A stretch of 64,000 bases of DNA, taken from NCBI RefSeq assembly GCF_021389975.1, contig NZ_CP089981.1:576501-640500 (forward strand). Direction: 5' to 3'. Shown piece after piece: positions 37,175 through 46,389 of the stretch (within the stretch, counting starts at the first letter, position 1; every line of letters begins with the position of its first letter). The notes under the pieces are model-generated. The model was given only the letters and a program-made list of their open reading frames with translations, was not told the origin of the DNA and did not search any database. Position numbers and translations under genes: made by a program. This stretch comes from Fulvivirga ulvae (lineage in GTDB: Bacteria > Bacteroidota > Bacteroidia > Cytophagales > Cyclobacteriaceae).

Positions 37175-39157
37175 TTGAAAACAACAATTAAATTGATTTT
37201 TTGCTTTTTCTTTGTCATTATACTGACTAATGAGGCAATAAGTCAGGAAAAAAGAAAGACCCGAAAGTCCGGCGGAGTCTTGGCTTTAAATGATTCTATT
37301 ACCACTTTCAGCAATTCCGACCTGTTTAATTTTCCTAATATTAACAAAATACCATACTACTATAATGAAAGTAAGCTAAAGCAGATAAAAAAACTTGAGA
37401 CTGAAAAGGGCTGGATAGCACTATACCCTATGCTGAGATCGTATGTGAAGAATTTCGGCATCATGAACTTTTATCGCGATACCTACTGGCTCTGGAGACT
37501 GGCCAAACTTACTGAGATTTATGGCGATTATGACGAAGCCAAACTGCTTTACAAGCTTGTGCTTAAGCATCACCGCTCTGATATTGACATACGAAAAATA
37601 GAGCTTCAATTTGACTCACTTACTATCAACGACAAGGATTATTATGTCCCTCTTGAATATTACTACGAACTGGTTGACTACAGGAAGGAAGTAGACACAC
37701 TCCGCCCGCCCAGAAGTGTGCTTTTGAATATGGGAGAGCTGGTCAACTCCGAACTCTCTGACTATGCACCCACCTTAAGTGCTAATGATCAAACGCTGAT
37801 CTTTACCTCTAAAAGGAACTCTCACCATCGCGGTATTGATCCCGTTTATGACGAAGACCTTTTCTTTACTGAATATTCTTTTGGCGGATGGAATAAAACA
37901 AAAGAATTTAAAGCATTGAATACTCAGTATAATGAGGGTTCTGCTACTCTTAGCAAAGACGGTAAAACACTATTCTTTGCGAGGTGTAATTCTCCGGACT
38001 CCTATGGTGATTGTGATATTTTTACTGCGGTGCTTCAGCAGGACAGTACCTGGGGCCAGGTGAAAAACCTTGGTGTAAATGTAAACAGCATAACCTGGGA
38101 CTCTCACCCGTCATTATCGCATAATGAGGACACTCTATATTTTGCTTCGGACAGGATTGGAGGATTTGGACTTTCGGACCTTTATTATACCACTCGAAGC
38201 CAGGATGGCAACTGGTCTAAGGCCGTCAATATGGGGCCAATTATCAACACTCGGAATTCGGAAGTAAGCCCGTTTTATCACCATGTCCGAAATGTATTAT
38301 ATTTCAGCTCCAACGGCCAAAGCCTGAACTTCGGTGAGTTTGACATCTATAAATCATATTACATCGCAGGCAATTGGATAGAGCCAAAAAACATAGGCCC
38401 TCTGGTTAACGGGCCGGGTAGTGAGTTTTATTTCACTATCGACTCCAAGGCCGAGGATTTATATTATGCCCGGTCAGTCGAAAATAACATGGCCAATCTG
38501 GACCTATACTCATTTCCCGTACCTATGGAGGCCCAGCCCGGAGCTACCACCAAAGTAGAAGGTTCTTTGACTGATGAGGAAACCGGCAAGCCTTTTAAGG
38601 GAATTGTTTCTATCATTGACCTGGATAACGGCATTGAGGTAGCTCCGAAATTTCTGCGTCCCGATGGTTCATTCGAATTTGACCTCATTAACAATAACAA
38701 CTACCTTCTCATTATTCAGGGTGAGGAGTTTTTCAGGATTGAAGAACTATTTTACCTGGATGGAGAAATGCAACTGCACAAAAAAACCTCTTCCATCTCC
38801 AGCAGGATGAAGTTTGAATCCCTTGAATTCGAGGAAGGTAAGGCAGCCCTGACTACGCCTATGTATGGCGACCTGGATAAAATGGCTGACTTCCTTTTAG
38901 ATAACCCGAACTTCAACCTACGCATTTCAGGTCATACCGATTCCGATGGCAGGGAAGATTTTAATTTAAAGCTATCTCAAGACAGAGCGGATATCATCAA
39001 GGAGTACCTTGTTTTCTTCGGAGGTGTTGAAGATGCAAGGATCACTGCCAAGGGATACGGTAGTTCCAAGCCTATCGTAAAGGAAGTGACCGAGGAAGAC
39101 AAAAAGCTCAATCGCCGCGTGGAGTTTGAGATCTACCGCGATAAGATGGATGAATAA
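37175..39157 (+). CDS. PorE-like OmpA-family protein (TPR, beta-propeller, carboxypeptidase-like, OmpA domains)
   Basis: Envelope protein of 660 residues. A signal peptide (about 1-23, ending AISQ) lacks a lipobox Cys. Then follow a TPR-like helical region (about 65-130), WD40/PD40 propeller blades (about 185-455, with LFFARCNSPDSYGDCDIF and TLYFASDRIGGFGLSDLYY), a carboxypeptidase-like domain (about 462-540, VEGSLTDEETGKPFKG) and a C-terminal OmpA peptidoglycan-binding domain (about 545-657, ISGHTDSDG). This order matches PorE of the type IX system, which joins the complex to peptidoglycan, but PorE is a lipoprotein. The start is TTG at 37175 behind a strong AGGAGG, which is rare in this phylum. 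It is divergent from lon. Confidence 0.78.
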   Translation: MKTTIKLIFCFFFVIILTNEAISQEKRKTRKSGGVLALNDSITTFSNSDLFNFPNINKIPYYYNESKLKQIKKLETEKGWIALYPMLRSYVKNFGIMNFYRDTYWLWRLAKLTEIYGDYDEAKLLYKLVLKHHRSDIDIRKIELQFDSLTINDKDYYVPLEYYYELVDYRKEVDTLRPPRSVLLNMGELVNSELSDYAPTLSANDQTLIFTSKRNSHHRGIDPVYDEDLFFTEYSFGGWNKTKEFKALNTQYNEGSATLSKDGKTLFFARCNSPDSYGDCDIFTAVLQQDSTWGQVKNLGVNVNSITWDSHPSLSHNEDTLYFASDRIGGFGLSDLYYTTRSQDGNWSKAVNMGPIINTRNSEVSPFYHHVRNVLYFSSNGQSLNFGEFDIYKSYYIAGNWIEPKNIGPLVNGPGSEFYFTIDSKAEDLYYARSVENNMANLDLYSFPVPMEAQPGATTKVEGSLTDEETGKPFKGIVSIIDLDNGIEVAPKFLRPDGSFEFDLINNNNYLLIIQGEEFFRIEELFYLDGEMQLHKKTSSISSRMKFESLEFEEGKAALTTPMYGDLDKMADFLLDNPNFNLRISGHTDSDGREDFNLKLSQDRADIIKEYLVFFGGVEDARITAKGYGSSKPIVKEVTEEDKKLNRRVEFEIYRDKMDE

Positions 39158-39429
39158 AACTCTCAGGTGCAAAAAAAGCACCCCTACATTAATACATATT
39201 TTACCTGATCTTTTAGGAATTGGCAAACTTACCTGGCCTGTACACCAATCCCTGAAGCAAAATAGTCATAAGTCTTCTTCAAATCTGCGGTCTCATAAGG
39301 TTATATTCCACTATGGGTAAACTCATCGGACCCTGACAAGACAGATACCGAAGCACTAAAAACTTACCAATAAAAATGGGGACCTCAATCTGAGATCCCC
39401 ATCCTTTATATTTATACTTCAAGTCCTGC
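39158..39429. other. Gap between convergent genes
   Basis: The 272 bp hold no supportable gene. A short hairpin GGTGC-A7-GCACC (39166-39182) lies just after the OmpA gene but has no T run. A terminator for the opposite strand occupies the right part. Confidence 0.5.
39371..39401 (-). terminator. Terminator of the dxr-rseP unit
   Basis: TGGGGACCTCA (39377-39387) and TGAGATCCCCA (39391-39401) form an 11-bp stem with one mismatch and a 3-nt loop. Read on the minus strand it is followed by TTTTTA. It lies about 30 bp after the rseP stop. Confidence 0.8.
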
Positions 39430-40776
39430 TTAGTTCATTCCAAACAGGTTCTTGACAAATTCTATTTTGAATATATCATTGAAGATGATAAATACCATCA
39501 GCAGTAAAAGAAATGCCATTCCAATCTTTTGTGCATTTTCTAAAAATCTGTCAGATGGCTTTCTTCCTGATATTATTTCATAACTCAGGAACATGACATG
39601 TCCACCATCCAATGCAGGTATCGGTAGTAAGTTCATAAATGCAAGCACCATAGATAACAGGCCTGTCATCCTCCAGAAGCGCTCCCACTGCCAGTCTCCA
39701 CCATAAGCCTGGGCTATACCAATAGGGCCTGCTAATGATTTACGCACTGACAATTCACCGCTAAACATTTTGCCAAAAGCTTTGATCTGTAGAAATACAA
39801 TCCCAAAGGCTCTTTCCGTTCCTTTACCGATAGACTCTCCCAGTCCATATTCTATTTTGGCAAACATATCTTTTGGTGAAGTAAACCCGATTCCGATGAT
39901 GGTATCATTTCTGAAATCGCGTTTGTAGCTCAACAACTCGCCGTTTCTTTCGATAGTCAGTGAAATAGTATCTTCCTTATAGCCTTTCACCACCTCAGAC
40001 ATGTCTCTCGGATTTTCTATTTTTCTGCCCGAGATCTCCACGATCCTGTCATATTCCTGTAGCCCTATTTCGTCGGCAATTGATCCCTTCTGTACTTCCC
40101 CAACCAGTGCAGGTACATTGGGCATAATGAACTTTCCGGCTGCTTCCTTATCATTCATTTTTTCTATGAAGTTACCGGGAATCTGAATATCAACAAGCTC
40201 ACCATTTCTCTCAACCGTATAGTAGGATCCGCTACCCATAAATACACTGGGGTTAACGGTTTCAGAAAAATCTTCGAATTCTTTCCCGTTAATTTTCACG
40301 ATCTTATCACCTGTTTGAAGGCCCAGCTCCTCACCTACTTCTAGTGCCACTATGCCCCCGTGTTCATTGACAGCATCGTTGGAAATAAAGGTATCTCCAT
40401 AAATATATGTAAGGCAGATAAAAATAATTATACCGGTGATGACATTGACGATGATACCTCCGAGCATAACTATCAACCTTTGCCAGGCCGGCTTTGACCG
40501 GAATTCGTAAGGCTGAGGTGGCTGTTTCATGGCCTCGGTATCCATGGATTCATCTATCATTCCGGAAATTTTCACAAATCCACCCAGCGGTATAGCACTA
40601 AGCGCATACTCCGTTTCTCCATATTTAAAACTGAAAATTTTAGGAGGAAACCCTATAGAGAACTGTTCCACCCTCATTCCAAACGCCTTTGCGGCGAGCA
40701 GGTGTCCCATCTCATGAAGCCCTACTAAAATTGATAAGCTCAGAATTATCTGAGCGGTCATTACTAATCCTTCCAT
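39430..40776 (-). CDS. rseP: RIP metalloprotease RseP
   Basis: Site-2 intramembrane zinc protease that cleaves anti-sigma factors and remnant signal peptides. The 448-residue product has HEMGH in the first membrane segment (His21, Glu22, His25), PLGGFVKISGM close by, two PDZ-like domains (about 125-215 and 216-295), and the third ligand motif in the C-terminal membrane part (NLLPIPALDGGH). The start codon shares one base with the dxr stop (TAATG), so translation is coupled. Anti-sigma FecR proteins are possible substrates, and one is encoded at 54472-55482. Confidence 0.95.
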   Translation of the reverse strand: MEGLVMTAQIILSLSILVGLHEMGHLLAAKAFGMRVEQFSIGFPPKIFSFKYGETEYALSAIPLGGFVKISGMIDESMDTEAMKQPPQPYEFRSKPAWQRLIVMLGGIIVNVITGIIIFICLTYIYGDTFISNDAVNEHGGIVALEVGEELGLQTGDKIVKINGKEFEDFSETVNPSVFMGSGSYYTVERNGELVDIQIPGNFIEKMNDKEAAGKFIMPNVPALVGEVQKGSIADEIGLQEYDRIVEISGRKIENPRDMSEVVKGYKEDTISLTIERNGELLSYKRDFRNDTIIGIGFTSPKDMFAKIEYGLGESIGKGTERAFGIVFLQIKAFGKMFSGELSVRKSLAGPIGIAQAYGGDWQWERFWRMTGLLSMVLAFMNLLPIPALDGGHVMFLSYEIISGRKPSDRFLENAQKIGMAFLLLLMVFIIFNDIFKIEFVKNLFGMN

Positions 40777-41939
40777 TAATCTATAAGTTCTAAAGCTCTG
40801 ATTCTTGTTTCTTTATCTGTGTTTACGTAATCCTCGTATGTAGGAGCATTTATAAAAGCAATTTTTTCCATACAATGTTCCACTATGTCGGACATTTCAA
40901 GAAAACCAACCTTGTCTTTTAAAAATTCCGCTACCACTATTTCGTTAGCAGCATTGAGTACGCATGGCATGTTACCGCCTTTGTCCAAAGCTTCAAACGC
41001 TAGTGCAAGATTACGAAAAGTTTTCTTATCAGGTTGTTCAAATGTGAGGGCCGGGTAATTTACGAAGTTAAAACGCTGGAAATCAGACTTCAATCGCTGT
41101 GGGTAAGCCATAGCATATTGGATAGGCAACTTCATATCAGGCAAGCCCATTTGAGCCTTGATGGAGCCATCTTCAAACTGCACCATGGAGTGAATAATGG
41201 ACTGCGGATGCACGACAACATCAACCTGCTCCGGTTTAAGTCCGAAAAGCCATTTGGCTTCGATCACCTCAAGCCCCTTATTCATGAGGGTGGCTGAGTC
41301 TATCGTAATCTTTGCACCCATATCCCAATTAGGATGTTTTAGTGCCTGTGCTTTTGTAACCTTCTCCAATTGCTCTTTCGACATGCCGCGGAATGGTCCA
41401 CCTGAGGCCGTAAGGATGATCTTCTCAATCGGATTGTGAAACTCGCCCACTATGCATTGAAAGATCGCTGAGTGCTCAGAGTCGACCGGGTAGATATTTA
41501 CTCCCTTTTCCCGGGCCATACCAGTGATCAGCTCTCCTGCTACTACCAGTGTTTCTTTATTGGCCAGTGCAATATTTTTTCCCGCTTCTATAGCTCTTAT
41601 AGTAGGTTTTAAGCCACTATAACCTACTAATGCCGTCAATACCAGGTCAATGGTATCCATTTCGACTACAGAAGCCAGAGCATTCTCTCCTGCATAGACC
41701 TTGATGTCGTGCTTATCCAATGCATCGACTACTTTATCATAGTGCTTGTCGTTACCTATTACCACCACATTGGGTTTGTATTTCAGGGCCTGTGATATTA
41801 ACAGGTCACAATTATTTTGTGCTGTCAGCACTTCAATCTGAAAGTGGTCCGGGTTAGCATCTACTACTTCCAACGCCTGCGTTCCTATTGAACCTGTTGA
41901 GCCAAGTATGGCTATATTCTTTTTAATAATTTCCGTCAA
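40776..41939 (-). CDS. dxr: 1-deoxy-D-xylulose 5-phosphate reductoisomerase Dxr
   Basis: NADPH-dependent enzyme that makes 2-C-methylerythritol 4-phosphate. The 387-residue product has the nucleotide-binding start IAILGSTGSIGTQALEV, LANKETLVVAG, the metal and substrate loop PVDSEHSAIFQ, GPFRGMSKEQLEKVT and MNKGLEVIEAKWLFG, plus the C-terminal helical domain from about residue 290. It is followed directly by rseP, a conserved pairing in bacteria. It lies 3 bp after a small exported protein gene. Confidence 0.97.
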   Translation of the reverse strand: MTEIIKKNIAILGSTGSIGTQALEVVDANPDHFQIEVLTAQNNCDLLISQALKYKPNVVVIGNDKHYDKVVDALDKHDIKVYAGENALASVVEMDTIDLVLTALVGYSGLKPTIRAIEAGKNIALANKETLVVAGELITGMAREKGVNIYPVDSEHSAIFQCIVGEFHNPIEKIILTASGGPFRGMSKEQLEKVTKAQALKHPNWDMGAKITIDSATLMNKGLEVIEAKWLFGLKPEQVDVVVHPQSIIHSMVQFEDGSIKAQMGLPDMKLPIQYAMAYPQRLKSDFQRFNFVNYPALTFEQPDKKTFRNLALAFEALDKGGNMPCVLNAANEIVVAEFLKDKVGFLEMSDIVEHCMEKIAFINAPTYEDYVNTDKETRIRALELID

Positions 41940-41942
41940 CGT

Positions 41943-42704
41943 TTATTTATTCAGTTGATTTTTATAATCAATAATGGACTTCCAGCCTTCGACTTTATCC
42001 ATATCTACTTTATTTTCTTTAATGAATTCTTTGAGGTCATAATAGGCATCAGGGAACAGCATACCCAAATCTTCTTCAAGAATATTTTTGTACTTCACCT
42101 TTTCCTTTTCGGTTTTGCTCTCGCTGTACTTTACATTTTCATCGTACTTATCCGAACCCAATGCAATTCCCTTATCAAATATAAAAGACCAAAAATCTTT
42201 GACACGTCCCTTTAGTACTGGAAAAACCTCACCTCCAGTGGCCAGGTAAATCGTCCGATAAACGTCTTCTTGCTTTGTGTCATGAGTATAGCCCAATACA
42301 GGATCGTTAACAAAATCATCTTCCTTATACCTAAAATCATGTCTGGACAACAACACGTCCTTTCCATTTTGGTAAATAACCTCAAAAAAGGACGGTTTGT
42401 ACCTACCATCTTCATTAAAATCGTAGGGTAAAGAGTAAAATAATGCTTTTTGATCACCTTCATTAAGCTCAAAGTATAATACCTTATTGGGGTTAAATAT
42501 TTCCCCCGGCTCATCTTCTGATTGCCTTACCTTCAATACATCGGAGACAAAATTAAAATTTATCTCACCTTCAATTGTCTGCCCCTCTTCGAGCTTTATC
42601 ACTCCCTTCCTCCAAATACTTTCTTCTGTATTGAAACTTTTGTGCTGCCCAAAAACGCAGGAACATAATAGAAAAAATATAAGGATTAAGGATACACGTG
42701 CCAT
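41943..42704 (-). CDS. Hypothetical exported protein
   Basis: The 253-residue product has a signal peptide (MARVSLILIFFLLCSCVFGQ) and a mature part that begins with a beta-rich segment (KGVIKLEEGQTIEGEINFNF) and ends in charged helices (SESKTEKEKVKYKNILEEDLG, rich in Lys and Glu). No family was recognised. The early segment resembles short domains in Bacteroidota that follow a GxxxLxxGxxxxGxI pattern, without known role. It lies between a GH3-family gene (5 bp upstream) and dxr (3 bp downstream), so it is probably part of their transcript. Confidence 0.6.
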   Translation of the reverse strand: MARVSLILIFFLLCSCVFGQHKSFNTEESIWRKGVIKLEEGQTIEGEINFNFVSDVLKVRQSEDEPGEIFNPNKVLYFELNEGDQKALFYSLPYDFNEDGRYKPSFFEVIYQNGKDVLLSRHDFRYKEDDFVNDPVLGYTHDTKQEDVYRTIYLATGGEVFPVLKGRVKDFWSFIFDKGIALGSDKYDENVKYSESKTEKEKVKYKNILEEDLGMLFPDAYYDLKEFIKENKVDMDKVEGWKSIIDYKNQLNK

Positions 42705-42709
42705 TGATC

Positions 42710-44206
42710 TTAAGCTTTGTATTTCATCAACTCATCGGCAATTTTCCTGTCGTTGGACAGTCTGGGCACCTTGTTTTGCCCGCCGAGCTTACCTTGTGAT
42801 TTCATATACTCTATAAAGGAGTTTCTTTTCAACTGAATGATCTTCAGGCTTCTGAGTATGTTGCCTGTCTGAAGGTCATCATAATAAGAATTTAATTTTT
42901 GAAGCTGCAAATTTAACTCTTTTTCGAAGGCTGCCAAATCAGATGGTGAATTAGAGAACTCTACGTACCATTCGTGCAAAGGTAATCCCTCGTCCGGAGT
43001 TACCTGTGGGGCTACTGTAAACTCCACAATTTCAGTTTCGGAAAACTTTGCAATAGTATGTTTCATGGCTTTTTCAACCTCCTCACCTATTACGTGCTCC
43101 CCAAAAGCCGAAATAAAATGCTTGATCCGGCCTGTTACCAGCAATCTGTGCGGGTTGGTAGACACAAATTTTACGGTGTCGCCTATGGAGTACCCCCAAA
43201 GGCCGGCGTTGCTGTTGATGATCACGGCATAATTTACTCCTGTTTTTACTTCCTCTATCGACAGGCGGGTAGGGTTTTCATTGAAATATTCATCGGCCGG
43301 GATGAATTCGAAGAAGATGCCTGAGTTTGAAAGCAGCAGCAGTCCTTCTTCTTTTTGCGAATCCTGATAGGCAATAAAACCTTCGGAGGCTGGGTATGTT
43401 TCTACTGAGTCCACCTTGCGACCAATGGAATCAAAAAGCTTGGCCCGGTAAGGTTCAAAGTTGACCCCTCCGTAAACGAAAAGATCGAAATTCGGGAATA
43501 CATCTTTTATTTTCTTCCCTGTCCTTGCCTGAATCCGGTCGAAGTACATCTGCACCCAGGGTGGAATGCCCGAGATCAGCGTCATATCCTGATTTATGGT
43601 TTCATCAATGATCTTTTCCAGCTTTTGTTCCCAGTCTTCAATACAATTGGTTTCATAACTGGGCAGTTGATTTGTTCTTAGGTAACCTGGCACGTGGTGA
43701 TTCACTATCCCTGAAAGCCTGCCTGTATTGACACCTGCTTTTTGGCCTAACTCCGGGCTACCGGAAAGAAAGATGAGCTTACCATCCAGGAACCTGGACT
43801 TACCGGTTTCATGCACATAACTAAGCAGTGCATTTCTGGCACTGTTAATATGGTTGGGAAGGGATTCTTTAGTAATCGGAATATATTTAACACCTGACGT
43901 GGTGCCGGAGGTCTTTGAAAAGTATTCGGGTTTGCCGGGCCATAGTACATCTGCTTTGCCATCAAGTATCTGTTTCACATAAGGTGACAGTTCTTCATAA
44001 TCACGGATGGGTACCCGCTTTTTATAATCATCGTGACTGTTTATTTCTCCGAAGGCATGATCCTTACCGAATACTGTGCCGGTGGCTTTGCCTATTATTT
44101 CGTTGAAAATTTTTGCCTGATATTTTCCTGGTTCTGCCGACCATTTCTTTTGCTGACCGACGATATATGAAGCGAATGGCTTACTTAATATTGACCTGAA
44201 TCCCAT
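42710..44206 (-). CDS. GH3-family acyl-adenylating enzyme
   Basis: Member of the auxin-responsive GH3 family of adenylate-forming enzymes; plant members join amino acids to acyl acids. The ATG at 44206 is preferred to a GTG two codons upstream. The 498-residue product has the ATP-binding motif FSKTSGTTSGVKYIP near residue 100, the middle motif VETYPASEGFIAYQ, and the hinge region LRLxx-like HRLLVTGRIKHFISAFGEHV. No acyl carrier or amino-acid partner can be deduced. Bacterial homologues are common in Bacteroidota and mostly uncharacterised. Confidence 0.88.
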   Translation of the reverse strand: MGFRSILSKPFASYIVGQQKKWSAEPGKYQAKIFNEIIGKATGTVFGKDHAFGEINSHDDYKKRVPIRDYEELSPYVKQILDGKADVLWPGKPEYFSKTSGTTSGVKYIPITKESLPNHINSARNALLSYVHETGKSRFLDGKLIFLSGSPELGQKAGVNTGRLSGIVNHHVPGYLRTNQLPSYETNCIEDWEQKLEKIIDETINQDMTLISGIPPWVQMYFDRIQARTGKKIKDVFPNFDLFVYGGVNFEPYRAKLFDSIGRKVDSVETYPASEGFIAYQDSQKEEGLLLLSNSGIFFEFIPADEYFNENPTRLSIEEVKTGVNYAVIINSNAGLWGYSIGDTVKFVSTNPHRLLVTGRIKHFISAFGEHVIGEEVEKAMKHTIAKFSETEIVEFTVAPQVTPDEGLPLHEWYVEFSNSPSDLAAFEKELNLQLQKLNSYYDDLQTGNILRSLKIIQLKRNSFIEYMKSQGKLGGQNKVPRLSNDRKIADELMKYKA

Positions 44207-44382
44207 ACTCACAAATATACATAACTCACCCTATTGAACTAACTTCTTTTTTAGTCGTGTTCCTTTGATAATTATTTGTCATTTTAATAGTTATTATAAT
44301 TGGCAAAAACTTACAACCCCTGAAAATTTGTCTCGTTTTAAAAGGGCAGCATAGTTTTTGTAAAGGATATAAAAAAATATAT

Positions 44383-45849
44383 ATGATGCGTAAAACTATT
44401 TATGTAATAGCAGTAAGCTTTATAGCTGGTTTGGGCGGGTCTTTTACTTATGATCAGCTTAAAACCGGGCAAAACCAGGATCTAACACCTCCATCTCATG
44501 CCGTACACCTGGCCAGCAATACCAGCGACAGCAATGCAACCATGTACAGCGGTATCTCCACCAGGACTGAGCTTCCGGAAAGTGACTTCGTAGAAGCTTC
44601 CAGGACCAGTACCGAGAGTGTGGTTTATATTAAAAATATTTCCGAAACCAGTTATAGCCGCAGTTACATGGACTGGTTTTTTGACAGAAATCCGGGCACT
44701 CATACGCAGATCAGCAGTGGTTCGGGAGTTATATTTACTGCAGACGGTTACATTGTCACCAATAACCATGTGGTGCAAAATGCTGACCGGCTGGAAGTAG
44801 TCTACCATAAGCGCATATATGATGCAGAGCTTATAGGTACTGACCCTTCCACTGACCTGGCGGTATTGAAGATTGATGCCCAAAACTTACCGGCTATACC
44901 AACAGGAAGCTCCAAAAACCTGAATGTCGGTGAATGGGTAATTGCTGTTGGAAATCCCTTCAATCTCACCTCTACGGTTACTGCGGGTATCGTGAGTGCC
45001 AAGGGCCGCGAGATCAATATATTGCAGGGAAAATTTCCTATAGAATCTTTTATACAAACCGATGCCGCAATTAATCCGGGCAACAGTGGTGGTGCGCTGG
45101 TTAACCGACAGGGCCAGCTTGTAGGCATAAATACTGCTATACTTTCACGTACCGGTTCGTATGCCGGTTATGGTTTTGCTGTACCTATTGATATAGTAAA
45201 GAAGATTGTGGGCGACCTCATTGAATACGGCGAAGTGCAAAAGGCCTTTTTTGGAGGTGAAGCTACTGATTTTGATGCGGCTATTGCAAAAAGGCTTGAC
45301 ATTGCAGTAAACAGGGAATTCAACGGCGTACTGCTGGCTTATGTCCAAAATGAAGGTGCAGCAGCAAAAGCAGGGTTAAAAGAAGGTGATATTATCTTAA
45401 AGATCAATGACACACCTGTAAACAGCAAAAGTCAGTTTGAAGAAGAGCTTAGCTATCACTCTCCGGGGGATAAGGTAACCTTTACTTACAAAAGGGGTGA
45501 TAATACCCGGCAGGCAAACCTGACACTCACCAACCGTGAAGGAACCACCTCCGTACTTAAGCGTGAAATATATACATCAGAGTCGCTGGGTGCGCAGTTT
45601 GAGGCGGTACCTAAAGTAGAGCGGGATATTATCGGTATTGACTACGGCGTCAAGGTATTTAATATAGGCAATGGCCTGGTGAGGCGAATAGGTATCACTG
45701 AGGATTTCATTATTACCGATATTAACAGGAATCCTATTAAGTCGCCGCAAAGGCTGGTTGAGATCCTCGAAAAAATCCGTGGAAGAGTAATTATAGAAGG
45801 GGTAAACAGCCAGGGACGCAGAGGGTATTATTCGTTTGAGCTTAGGTAG
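44383..45849 (+). CDS. HtrA/DegP-family periplasmic serine protease
   Basis: The 488-residue product has an N-terminal signal or anchor (about 4-22), a trypsin-like domain with catalytic His129 (TNNHVV), Asp158 (STDLAVLKI) and Ser235 (NPGNSGGALV), then a PDZ domain (about 275-375, GAAAKAGLKEGDIILKIND) and a second degenerate PDZ-like region to the end. It degrades or refolds misfolded envelope proteins. The 170 bp upstream are AT-rich and contain TAGTTTTTG near 44353, close to but not matching the usual -7 element. Confidence 0.94.
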   Translation: MMRKTIYVIAVSFIAGLGGSFTYDQLKTGQNQDLTPPSHAVHLASNTSDSNATMYSGISTRTELPESDFVEASRTSTESVVYIKNISETSYSRSYMDWFFDRNPGTHTQISSGSGVIFTADGYIVTNNHVVQNADRLEVVYHKRIYDAELIGTDPSTDLAVLKIDAQNLPAIPTGSSKNLNVGEWVIAVGNPFNLTSTVTAGIVSAKGREINILQGKFPIESFIQTDAAINPGNSGGALVNRQGQLVGINTAILSRTGSYAGYGFAVPIDIVKKIVGDLIEYGEVQKAFFGGEATDFDAAIAKRLDIAVNREFNGVLLAYVQNEGAAAKAGLKEGDIILKINDTPVNSKSQFEEELSYHSPGDKVTFTYKRGDNTRQANLTLTNREGTTSVLKREIYTSESLGAQFEAVPKVERDIIGIDYGVKVFNIGNGLVRRIGITEDFIITDINRNPIKSPQRLVEILEKIRGRVIIEGVNSQGRRGYYSFELR

Positions 45850-45952
45850 TGTAACCTCATAAATTTTAAAGTGGCTGCTGTATCAACCATCTCTGTTTGT
45901 TATGTGGAATTTGATGCAGCCATTTTACATTAATATATTTAACCAATTCCCT

Positions 45953-46351
45953 ATGACTGCTTTTGAACCGGAAATCTTCAGAACTGAGATCATTGTAAAG
46001 GAAGATGATATCGATGATCTGAAGCATGTTAATAATGTAACTTACCTGGAATGGGTCCAGCATCTTGCTCACCGGCATTGGCAGGCACGGGCCACTCCGG
46101 AACTAATGCGATACAAATGGGTAGCGCTGAACCACTTCATCGAATATAAACGCCCGGCATTTATTGGTGATAAGATAGAGGCAACTACCTTCATAGGGAA
46201 AACTGAGGGTGTAAGGTGTGAGCGATTTGCGGAGTTTTATAAGGACGGCCAGCTTCTGGCAAAGTCCCGCTCGGAATGGTGCATGGTGGAAGGTGAATCT
46301 CTGAAACCTGTAAGGGTGCCCGCTGAGATGTACAAGCTGTTTTCTGAGTAG
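45953..46351 (+). CDS. Acyl-CoA thioesterase, hot-dog fold
   Basis: Small cytoplasmic YbgC/FadM-like thioesterase. The start at 45953 gives MTAFEPEIFRTEIIVKEDDI; codons further upstream are not convincing. The hot-dog features are DDLKHVNNVTYLEWVQ (the N in this position and the following helix are typical), HFIEYKRPAFIGD and the ERFAEFYKDGQLLAKSRSEW strands. It is 132 residues long. It probably hydrolyses acyl-CoA esters; the substrate cannot be named. It follows the HtrA gene by about 100 bp and ends at a hairpin. Confidence 0.87.
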   Translation: MTAFEPEIFRTEIIVKEDDIDDLKHVNNVTYLEWVQHLAHRHWQARATPELMRYKWVALNHFIEYKRPAFIGDKIEATTFIGKTEGVRCERFAEFYKDGQLLAKSRSEWCMVEGESLKPVRVPAEMYKLFSE

Positions 46352-46378
46352 CCTCGTGAGGCAAGATGCCTCACGGGC
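46351..46378 (+). terminator. Hairpin after the thioesterase gene
   Basis: GCCTCGTGAGGC and GCCTCACGGGC pair over 11 bp with one bulged base around AAGAT. It begins at the stop codon and lies between convergent genes. The T run is short (TT), so efficiency is uncertain. Confidence 0.6.
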
Positions 46379-46389
46379 TTATCAAAATA

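Noticed and set aside
44212..44219. TATATTTG on the minus strand at the start of the GH3-family gene
   Set aside because: It overlaps the start codon region and has no TTG at the right distance, so it is probably not the promoter.
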